The notes under the pieces: model-generated
Databases searched by the model: none
What the model saw: the letters and a program-made list of their open reading frames with translations, nothing else
Told to the model about the DNA's origin: nothing
Assembly (NCBI GenBank): GCA_900321195.1
Contig: ONVG01000037.1
Span: 1-10,730 of the forward strand
DNA length: 10,730 nucleotides
Direction of reading: 5' to 3'
DNA from: an uncultured Eubacteriales bacterium
GTDB lineage: Bacteria > Bacillota > Clostridia > Oscillospirales > Acutalibacteraceae
Part shown: piece by piece, positions 1-5,503 of the stretch
Position numbering within the stretch: the first letter of the stretch is position 1
Layout: every line of letters begins with the position of its first letter
Translations under genes and position numbers: made by a program

Positions 1-46
1 AAAATAACCATTTCGCTGTTGATGATTTTTGAAAATTGATTTCCGT

Positions 47-98
47 GGCAAGCTGCCGGTTCCGATTCGCGCCGGCAAGCTGCCGGTCCCGATTCGCG
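47..98. repeat. Two tandem copies of a 27-bp unit with an internal hairpin
   Basis: The unit beginning GGCAAGCTGCCGGT starts at 47 and again at 74. The copies differ at one position over the 25 bp that can be compared (T/C after GCCGGT). Each unit contains a small palindrome. In the second copy CCGGCA (72-77) pairs with TGCCGG (81-86) around a 3-nt loop; in the first copy GGCA (47-50) pairs with TGCC (54-57). The repeat is followed at 101-120 by a CGCTC/CCGCT-rich stretch. Confidence 0.8.
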
Positions 99-119
99 TT
101 GTCGCTCGCTCCGCTCCGC

Positions 120-151
120 TCTGATTGCAAACCAAACATTTTATCCACGCG
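120..151. repeat. 32-bp direct repeat, copy 1
   Basis: This copy starts TCTGATTGCA and ends TCCACGCG. It matches 263-294 at 29 of 32 positions, in the same orientation, 143 bp away. The differences are three transitions, at repeat positions 11, 15 and 26. It runs directly into the GC-rich palindromic core GCGGCACGCCGGCGG at 149-163. Confidence 0.8.
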
Positions 152-250
152 GCACGCCGGCGGATGTGCGTGCATAGCAGTGCAAATTAATATAAAATAA
201 GCGCGCTTTACCGCGCGAGAACGTAATCGACACCGGCGGCACGCCGGCGG
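149..250. repeat. Duplicated 15-bp GC core and short GC palindromes
   Basis: GCGGCACGCCGGCGG occurs identically at 149-163 and 236-250. The second copy lies in a perfect hairpin, CCGGCG (233-238) with CGCCGG (242-247) and a 3-nt loop. Between the copies GCGCG (201-205) pairs with CGCGC (212-216). Together with the hairpins at 47-57 and 72-86 these make a cluster of small GC palindromes resembling REP-type intergenic repeats. No U-tract follows them, so they are not obvious terminators. Confidence 0.65.
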
Positions 251-262
251 CACTCCGCCCGT

Positions 263-294
263 TCTGATTGCAGACCGAACATTTTATTCACGCG
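263..294. repeat. 32-bp direct repeat, copy 2
   Basis: This copy starts TCTGATTGCA and ends TTCACGCG, and matches 120-151 at 29/32 positions. Here the GC-rich core (236-250) lies before the repeat, whereas in copy 1 it follows. The arrangement is therefore not a simple block duplication, and it suggests several overlapping copies of a mosaic element. Confidence 0.8.
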
Positions 295-367
295 ATTTTT
301 AGTTATTGAAATTGAGCACTTCAGAATTAATTCCACTTTTCACATTGCCCCGCCATTTCATAAGAAC

Positions 368-412
368 ACTAAAAAAGTGCCCATGCATATCAAATACATG
401 AGCGCTTTTAGT
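368..412 (-). terminator. Intrinsic terminator of the lysozyme gene
   Basis: On the minus strand, 12 bp after the stop codon at 424-426, GCGCTCATG (405-397) can pair with CATGGGCAC (385-377). The stem has 9 positions with one C-A mismatch and one G-T wobble, around an 11-nt loop. It is followed at once by six U residues (376-371). An outer ACTAAAA/TTTTAGT arm (412-406 with 368-376, two bases bulged) extends it. The plus strand reads four T residues after the stem, so weak bidirectional termination is possible. Confidence 0.75.
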
Positions 413-423
413 AATATCAATAC

Positions 424-3123
424 TTATGGGAATGAGATACATGATGGATCGGGGAAGTCGTGATTGTTGTCACGGCCGTCTGCAACATAATCTCCGTACA
501 AGAACATCTCTAATTCATCTGCACGTCTGTAAAGAAGTCCGTAATAGCAGACACTGCCTGCATGATGATATGAAAGCATCTCCCTTATGAGCGCGTTCCT
601 GTTTACATATTTCAGGTCACGTCCTGTCTTGCTGCCAGATGATGACGAAAGATTGAGATATGTACCGCTGCAGTAGCCTGTCTTTCCGCTGCTCGTGCGT
701 ACCTTGTACCATACATTATTGTATTTCTGTGAGCTTACAAGAGTTACCTTATCATTATAGTCCAATACCTCTATAACACTTGAATTCGTTGTCGGCTGTG
801 AACGGAGATTAAGTCCGTCGCCTGATGTTACACGGCCTGTAAGCGTTGTGCTTGATGAGGTAACAGTACCGTATGAATTGAAAAGTATGTTTTTAAGGTC
901 GGATGAATATGTCCAGCCTGTGCCGAGATTGTACGAGAAGCTTACAAGTGAATCAAACTGCTGCTGATTGAATCTTATGTTATTATCGATAAGCATTTCA
1001 TTCACTCTCTTGGAATATACATCCTCATTTATAGCCTTTACAAGAAGTGCATAAGCTTCATTTTTGGTAATGTCATTGTAGAAGGCTTCGCCCTCCCATA
1101 CAACATATCCGTGTCCTAAAGTCGGAAGAAGCTGTGATGTAACGAGAGGATCGTATTCGGCAGTCGGAACATAGCCCTCCTTCAATCCGATATACTTTAT
1201 TACTTCATCACTTGCGCGGAGCTTTGTAAGTCCCGAAGCCGATGAGCTTGTTTTATTAGTAACATAAATATCGGATGTTCCGTCTGTGCATGTGTTCCAG
1301 AAGCCGCCTTTATATGAGTACGCTTTTACCTGGAATGTTCCTGCTTTTGTTGCTTTGTATGTGCCCTTCCAGACATATGTATTGCCGTCGGATATCTTCT
1401 TGGAAGCCTTTACTTTAAGGTTCGTACCGTCTGCGTTTACCATGAAATAAACATCCGAGCGTGTTCTGTCGGTTATTGCAACAAGCTCTACATTTGAATT
1501 TATCGTTGCAGAGTTAGGCGATGAATAAGAGAATTTTATCGGCGCTGCATCCGATACCCTTACTGCACATACAGCCCTGTTGCCGTAATAATCAACATAG
1601 GATATCGCAACACTGCCCGCCTTTTTTGTCTTTATAAATCCGTCTGAAACAGATGCTATGCTTGTATCGCTGCTTTCCCACTTAGCGCCGTTATATCCTT
1701 TTATGTAAATAGTCTTGCCTGCTGTAGTTGAAGCGCTGTAGCGTGAAAGTCTTACATTTCCCTTATCGGATGCGGTAACAGTTACCTTGCATGTAGCTCT
1801 CGATTTGCCTGTCGCCGTATCCTTTACGGTTATAACAGCCGTTCCTGCGCTTACTCCGCTTACAACGCCGTTGTTTACACCTGCTACACTGAGATTGCTG
1901 CTCGTCCATGTAAGAGCGCCGCCAGCAGGAGTTACAGATGCGCTGAGCTTTATCGAACGTCCTGTTGAAACCGTAACCGATGACTGTGAAAGCGATACCT
2001 TTGTACCTCCGACAACAGTTACTCTGCATGAACGTGTGATAACGCCTGTATTATCATGAGCCGTTATCCATACTGTGCCGTTTCCTACGCCTGTTACCTT
2101 TCCTTTGCTGTCTACCTTGGCTACAGATGTATCATCTGACTTGAAATATATCTTTCCGCCTGACGGATTTGATGAAGCTTCAAGAGTAAAGCTCTTTCCC
2201 TCGCTTATCTGCTTTGTGAGGTCGGAGAGATTTATAGAATAATAATCGGTCTTTACTACCGTGACCTTACATGCTGCTGTTGCTCCGATAGAGGAATCTA
2301 CCGCGCGTATAGTTGCTTCACCCGGTGCGATACCGCTTACAACGCCCGATGAGCCTACAACAGCCACCTTGCTGTCAGAAGTGTACCACTGTATCTTGCT
2401 TTTATTTCCGCTTGCAGTCAGCGTAAAAATATTTCCTACCGCAAGACTTCTTCCCGTTGTGGAAAGTGTTATTTTTCCCTTTGGCTCAGTCGGATTAGTT
2501 TCAGGCTCAGAGGTTTTTGACACTTCCGAACTTTCCGATGTTTCCGATACTTCCGAGGTTTTTGATGGCTCCGAAGTTTTTGAAACTTCTGAGGGCTTAT
2601 CTGCTGTCACATATTCAAAATAATTCGTATTGATATAGCCTGATGTTCCGTCCGAAATCTTTACCTTTGCCCATGATGAACCGGAGTATGTAATAACATC
2701 GAGCTTTGTTCCCTCGTCAATAGTCTTGATAACAGGATTTTCCGTTCCGGGGCCGCTTCTGAGATTGACATAATCAGTTGTTTCTGCGTCAGCGGTTATA
2801 TCGACATAGTTTGCCGAGCAATAGCCGATCTTTCCGTCCGAAAGCTTTACCTTGATCCACTTTTTATTCGATACATCAAGAACAGCAACAGACGTATCCT
2901 TTGACATAACGCCCGATACAGAGTAGTCGATTCCGGGACCGCTTCTGAGATTGAGCGCATCTGTCGTTTTTGCATAAATAATTTCCGATGCAGAAGAATT
3001 CATTCCGAATGACGGAAAAACGGCAGCAAGTAATGCTGCTGCAAATACTGCTGACGTCACTTTTCTGCAATTTTTACTTTTCAGAAATTTGTTGAAAATA
3101 GATTGTTTGTTGTTTAATGCCAC
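424..3123 (-). CDS. Secreted modular lysozyme: SH3 x2, Ig-like repeats, GH24 split by a third SH3
   Basis: A secreted 899-residue protein predicted to bind and cleave peptidoglycan. Residues 1-46 form a signal peptide: a basic start, then the hydrophobic stretch VTSAVFAAALLAAVFPSFG. Two bacterial SH3 domains follow (about 52-110 and 114-172), each with the NLRSGPG motif. Next come a Ser/Thr/Glu linker (177-216) and four Big_2-type Ig-like domains (about 217-290, 293-371, 373-450, 454-524), each with one Cys at the same place in its last strand (C285, C366, C445, C519). A fifth beta-rich module spans 527-624. The GH24 (T4-lysozyme-like) domain begins near 633. E649, D658 and T668 fit the Glu-Asp-Thr triad, with four extra residues between Asp and Thr compared with T4. 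A third SH3 domain (about 760-826) follows, and the sequence after it (837-880, with SYHHAG, GLLYRRADE and MFLYGDY) resembles the C-terminal GH24 helices. The start is GTG at 3123, with AAGAAAGG about 12 nt upstream, a rather long spacing; no better in-frame start is seen. The gene stands alone with its own promoter and terminator. It could serve wall turnover or act as a bacteriolysin. Confidence 0.9.
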   Translation of the reverse strand: MALNNKQSIFNKFLKSKNCRKVTSAVFAAALLAAVFPSFGMNSSASEIIYAKTTDALNLRSGPGIDYSVSGVMSKDTSVAVLDVSNKKWIKVKLSDGKIGYCSANYVDITADAETTDYVNLRSGPGTENPVIKTIDEGTKLDVITYSGSSWAKVKISDGTSGYINTNYFEYVTADKPSEVSKTSEPSKTSEVSETSESSEVSKTSEPETNPTEPKGKITLSTTGRSLAVGNIFTLTASGNKSKIQWYTSDSKVAVVGSSGVVSGIAPGEATIRAVDSSIGATAACKVTVVKTDYYSINLSDLTKQISEGKSFTLEASSNPSGGKIYFKSDDTSVAKVDSKGKVTGVGNGTVWITAHDNTGVITRSCRVTVVGGTKVSLSQSSVTVSTGRSIKLSASVTPAGGALTWTSSNLSVAGVNNGVVSGVSAGTAVITVKDTATGKSRATCKVTVTASDKGNVRLSRYSASTTAGKTIYIKGYNGAKWESSDTSIASVSDGFIKTKKAGSVAISYVDYYGNRAVCAVRVSDAAPIKFSYSSPNSATINSNVELVAITDRTRSDVYFMVNADGTNLKVKASKKISDGNTYVWKGTYKATKAGTFQVKAYSYKGGFWNTCTDGTSDIYVTNKTSSSASGLTKLRASDEVIKYIGLKEGYVPTAEYDPLVTSQLLPTLGHGYVVWEGEAFYNDITKNEAYALLVKAINEDVYSKRVNEMLIDNNIRFNQQQFDSLVSFSYNLGTGWTYSSDLKNILFNSYGTVTSSSTTLTGRVTSGDGLNLRSQPTTNSSVIEVLDYNDKVTLVSSQKYNNVWYKVRTSSGKTGYCSGTYLNLSSSSGSKTGRDLKYVNRNALIREMLSYHHAGSVCYYGLLYRRADELEMFLYGDYVADGRDNNHDFPDPSCISFP
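2476..2595 (-). repeat. Ser/Thr/Glu-rich linker built on a TSE(P/V/S) repeat
   Basis: This segment encodes residues 177-216 of the lysozyme. It consists of near-repeats of six residues such as SKTSEP, SKTSEV and SETSES, then a second SKTSEP, ending in NPTEPKG. The DNA repeats a TTCCGA-like unit on the plus strand. It separates the N-terminal SH3 pair from the Ig-like stalk and is probably a flexible, low-complexity wall-spanning linker. Slippage at such repeats can change linker length between strains. Confidence 0.75.
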
Positions 3124-3197
3124 AAATATACACTGCCTTTCTTAAGTTTCACGATCATAAAAATCCGTTTATGATACTCTTACAAAACACACTTTTA

Positions 3198-3226
3198 ATT
3201 ATAAAGCATTTTATTAACTATAGCAA
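3198..3226 (-). promoter_or_regulatory. Sigma-A-type promoter for the lysozyme gene
   Basis: On the minus strand TTGCTA (3226-3221) is followed after exactly 17 bp by TATAAT (3203-3198). The -10 is a perfect consensus match and the -35 matches 4 of 6. Transcription would start near 3190, giving a leader of about 65-70 nt before the GTG start at 3123. No strong leader structure is apparent. Confidence 0.6.
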
Positions 3227-3243
3227 TCGGCGCATTGTATAAA

Positions 3244-3272
3244 TTGACAATTGTTTTTATGACACTTATAAA
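3244..3272 (+). promoter_or_regulatory. Plus-strand promoter-like site, antisense to the operon 3' end
   Basis: TTGACA (3244-3249) is followed after 17 bp by TATAAA (3267-3272), an 11/12 match to the sigma-70/sigma-A consensus. It faces away from the lysozyme gene and into the 3' end of the membrane protein gene. No plus-strand gene follows. A transcript would start near 3279 and either end at the weak hairpin at 3296-3324 or continue antisense. The gap is AT-rich, so chance occurrence is possible. Confidence 0.35.
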
Positions 3273-3295
3273 CGCTCCAACAAAATATATTAAAC

Positions 3296-3330
3296 CGTTG
3301 ACTTATTTTTATATAAAGACAACGATTTTT
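3296..3330. terminator. Weak, possibly bidirectional terminator after the membrane protein gene
   Basis: CGTTG (3296-3300) pairs with CAACG (3320-3324), continuing through an A-A mismatch to CTT/AAG. On the plus strand the stem is followed by ATTTTT; on the minus strand it is followed by a looser T-rich stretch. The stem is short and low in GC, so this is tentative. It lies where the five-gene minus-strand unit should end. Confidence 0.3.
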
Positions 3331-3371
3331 ACAGAATACTAATTTTTTGTAAATATTTTTCTACTTTTATG

Positions 3372-3911
3372 CTAAAACCGCCTGAATATCTTCACAGCAT
3401 ATCCGCATATCTTATCCCTGTATATTTTTTCAAACATTTTTATGCTGATATCGTAAATAATAAACACAATATTAAATATGAACAGAAACAAAAGAGGTAC
3501 ATTCACCCCAAATACCGCAAACTCGCTTTCGGGTACGGAGAATAAAAATAGTATCAAAAAATACACTCCAACAGCCGCCGCATTGAACACCAAAAGCTTG
3601 ATAAAATATTCAATATACCTGTTTTTTATCTTTTCTATGTACTGTCTTAGCATGGGATAATATCCGAAAAAGCATATAAAACAAACAGCCGTTTCCTTGT
3701 TCGGACAAAGGAATATCGATAGCAGCGAAACCGCAATATATGACGAAAAGGCATGTCCTTTTCCGGAAATATAAGACAGCACCAATACTATGATGCCTGA
3801 TACAGCCGGAAATGAGTACATGCCTGACGGGAACAAAGCCGAGCCTAACATTACAGCGCAGGCAAGGGCAGTCATAAGACCTCCCGCCGCTATTTTTTGC
3901 GTATTTCTCAT
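3372..3911 (-). CDS. Small polytopic membrane protein of the DUF5685/J-protein cassette
   Basis: A 179-residue integral membrane protein with about five or six hydrophobic segments (roughly residues 9-28, 33-49, 54-70, 73-88, 103-125 and 137-154) and basic loops and C-terminus (IEKIKNR, KIFRRF). The start was chosen at ATG 3911. The frame is open further upstream to 4124, but that extension lies wholly inside the J-protein gene. AGAGG sits 9 nt before this ATG, and the J-protein stop is only 4 bp upstream, so translational coupling is likely. Recognisable segments are LFPSGMYSFPAVSG near the start, LCPNKETAV at 68-76 and FFGYYPML at 81-88. The compact, small-residue-rich N-terminal helix recalls the S-components of ECF transporters, but I cannot assign a substrate. 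From memory, similar proteins occur beside J-domain and DUF5685 genes in other Clostridia. Function unknown. Confidence 0.8.
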   Translation of the reverse strand: MRNTQKIAAGGLMTALACAVMLGSALFPSGMYSFPAVSGIIVLVLSYISGKGHAFSSYIAVSLLSIFLCPNKETAVCFICFFGYYPMLRQYIEKIKNRYIEYFIKLLVFNAAAVGVYFLILFLFSVPESEFAVFGVNVPLLFLFIFNIVFIIYDISIKMFEKIYRDKICGYAVKIFRRF

Positions 3912-3915
3912 AATA

Positions 3916-4515
3916 TCAGCCTCTGCAGCAGCTGCACAGACAGTCTGAGCAAAGCATACAAGCGCATATATCACAGCAGCCGCATGGTGTAGGCGCAGAT
4001 GATGCATTATATCCGCCCTGTATGCCTGAGCGCTGCTGACGGATACGGTTGAACATCGACTGATATTCAACATTTGCCGGATCCATCCTGCATGCAGTTT
4101 CAAAATAGTTGTATGCGTCCTCAAGCCAGCCCTTTTTATATACTACCACACCCATGAGATAGTACCATTCTCCTGCCCTCTCATTTGACGGGATATTCTG
4201 AAGCTCCTGCTCAGCCGCAGCAAAATTGCCGCTGTTTATCATCTGACGTATTCTTATATATACCGGCTCTGTACCTCCTGCATAACCGTAACTGTCAGAT
4301 GTCCTTCTTCCCTCGGCTTTTGCCTGTTTTCTGTCATTCAGTATCCTGTCGTATGCGTTGTTTATCTCCTTCATCTTTTCGGATGCAGTATCGGCAAGCG
4401 GACTGTTTGCATATTTATCGGGATGATATTTTTTAGCAAGCTCTCTGTATGCCTGCTTTATATCTTCATCACTTGATGTTCTTGAAACACCAAGTATCTC
4501 ATAAGGGTCTTTCAT
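3916..4515 (-). CDS. J-domain protein with TPR-like middle and cysteine-string C-terminus
   Basis: A 199-residue DnaJ-family co-chaperone, not a full DnaJ: it lacks the G/F region, the CxxCxGxG zinc finger and the C-terminal substrate domains. Residues 3-62 form a J domain with the essential HPD motif at 31-33, expected to stimulate an Hsp70 (DnaK) ATPase. Residues about 85-155 are helical and TPR-like, with NSGNFAAAEQEL followed by KKGWLEDAYNYFETACRMDP. After a Gly/Ser-rich stretch, the tail from 178 to 197 has 10 cysteines in 20 residues (C178, 180, 181, 184, 186, 189, 192, 194, 196, 197). The start ATG is preceded by AAAGGAAAGGA, about 10 nt upstream. It lies 19 bp after the DUF5685 gene and 4 bp before the membrane protein gene. 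The cysteine tail could bind metal or an Fe-S cluster, form disulfides, or attach to the membrane or a partner; sequence alone does not decide. Confidence 0.9.
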   Translation of the reverse strand: MKDPYEILGVSRTSSDEDIKQAYRELAKKYHPDKYANSPLADTASEKMKEINNAYDRILNDRKQAKAEGRRTSDSYGYAGGTEPVYIRIRQMINSGNFAAAEQELQNIPSNERAGEWYYLMGVVVYKKGWLEDAYNYFETACRMDPANVEYQSMFNRIRQQRSGIQGGYNASSAPTPCGCCDICACMLCSDCLCSCCRG

Positions 4516-4534
4516 TTATCATCATTCCTTTCCT

Positions 4535-5476
4535 TTAATTTTCCGTTTCAGGTATCTGCAAATTCTCATTTTTACTGCTTCCCGAAAGATAGGGATAGAA
4601 GTCCCTGTCCTTTTTTCTGCACTTTTTACTGTGTTTTTTCTCAAAAAGACAATACTTCTGCTGAAATGATAAACCATGATATATTACATTGTCAAGTATT
4701 TCTTTATATGCGCCTATATTCATAAGGTCATAGGAAAGAACTATCTGCGCCGCAGTCATGTTCAGTACATCATTGCAGTACAGCATCATTTCATCCTTAT
4801 TATCTTTCATATTCTTTTTGAACGGGTTAAAGCTGCCGCTTTTTATGTCCTTTTCAAGATCGTCTGCGGCATCCGTAAGATATATCCAGCGTCCGAGATG
4901 ATATCCGAAATGCGAAAGCAGCTTTTTATTCTCATCATTTTCCGAAAGCTTCCTGCAAAGCGCAGAAAGCATTTCAGCTGTAGGCGCTGCTGACCTGTCA
5001 ATACCGCTGTCGCTTTCTTCTGCTTCTCTCTGACTTTCCATCATTAACCTTGCATTTTCGGCTATATCGGGATATTCTCCTGCCGCCTTTTTATAGCTCC
5101 TTTTGAAAAGAAGCTTGAGGAAACGGGCAAGCATTCTCTTGAAAAATCCCGAATCCTGTATGGTATCATAAAGCTTGTAGTATGTCATAACGACAGACAC
5201 CGCTCCTGCAAGCTTGAAGCTGTCCGAGCTGCTGTCGCAGAAAAGGCATTTTTTCATCGGGTTGAATGTACATCTGTGTTTTCTGACAGTACATTCCTCA
5301 TTTTTAAGGGATATTGCAAGCATAGCCAGCATTGTGCAGTCATAGCTGAGAGTAAAGCGTGATATAATGCCGTAATCCTTTCCCAGATGCCTGCAAAGGC
5401 CGCAATACACACTCTTATAAAGCTCATATTCCCTTACTTTAAGCTCATCCTTAACAGGTCTGAGATATCCGAACAC
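4535..5476 (-). CDS. DUF5685 family protein with Cys motifs and a DDxxxD acidic motif
   Basis: A 313-residue, mostly helical, apparently cytoplasmic protein of uncharacterised family DUF5685, recognised from the start MFGYLRPVKDELKVREYE and the motif YCGLCRHLG. Cysteines C25 and C28 (CxxC) and C69, C77 and C80 (HRCTFNPMKKCLFC) could form a metal or Fe-S site. Near residue 200, YLTDAADDLEKD then KSGSFNPF gives an acidic helix like the Asp-rich motifs of isoprenoid-synthase-like folds; that comparison is mine and does not show prenyl chemistry. The start is GTG at 5476, chosen because it gives the family N-terminus and has AAAGGAAG 7 nt upstream; an overlapping ATG two bases earlier is out of frame. 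The gene follows uvrA by 27 bp and precedes the J-protein gene by 19 bp. Function unknown. Confidence 0.85.
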   Translation of the reverse strand: MFGYLRPVKDELKVREYELYKSVYCGLCRHLGKDYGIISRFTLSYDCTMLAMLAISLKNEECTVRKHRCTFNPMKKCLFCDSSSDSFKLAGAVSVVMTYYKLYDTIQDSGFFKRMLARFLKLLFKRSYKKAAGEYPDIAENARLMMESQREAEESDSGIDRSAAPTAEMLSALCRKLSENDENKKLLSHFGYHLGRWIYLTDAADDLEKDIKSGSFNPFKKNMKDNKDEMMLYCNDVLNMTAAQIVLSYDLMNIGAYKEILDNVIYHGLSFQQKYCLFEKKHSKKCRKKDRDFYPYLSGSSKNENLQIPETEN

Positions 5477-5503
5477 ATTTTCACTTCCTTTATTATTTAT
5501 TAT

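Larger units (their letters stand above)
1..367. other. Gene-free, repeat-rich intergenic region
   Basis: I see no credible gene here. Open frames are short and lack a ribosome binding site. Positions 1-46 and 295-367 are AT-rich and featureless. Between them, from about 47 to 294, the sequence becomes GC-rich and holds a 27-bp tandem repeat, a 32-bp imperfect direct repeat, a shared 15-bp GC-rich core and several short hairpins (separate entries). Base composition is clearly unlike the flanking coding DNA. The layout fits a dispersed intergenic repeat rather than a gene; that reading is inference. Confidence 0.6.

Noticed and set aside
29..118. Short plus-strand frame encoding two GKLPVPIR repeats
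   Set aside because: It would need a TTG start without a ribosome binding site, and the peptide repeat simply reflects the 27-bp DNA repeat. Other frames are equally open, so this is noncoding repeat DNA.
47..294. CRISPR array
   Set aside because: The repeats are too few, their spacing is irregular (27 and 143 bp), and there are no uniform spacers and no cas genes.
1763..2623. Open frames overlapping the Ig-like region of the lysozyme gene
   Set aside because: They are alternative-frame translations of repetitive Ig-like coding DNA with no independent support.
3912..4124. Upstream in-frame extension of the membrane protein gene to an ATG at 4124
   Set aside because: It lies entirely within the J-protein gene, has no ribosome binding site context, and its translation is not membrane-protein-like. 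The ATG at 3911 has AGAGG at proper spacing and starts the hydrophobic protein cleanly.
5477..5503. Terminator between uvrA and the DUF5685 gene
   Set aside because: The 27-bp gap is an AT-rich TAATAAA-like run plus the ribosome binding site and forms no GC-containing stem, so read-through is expected.
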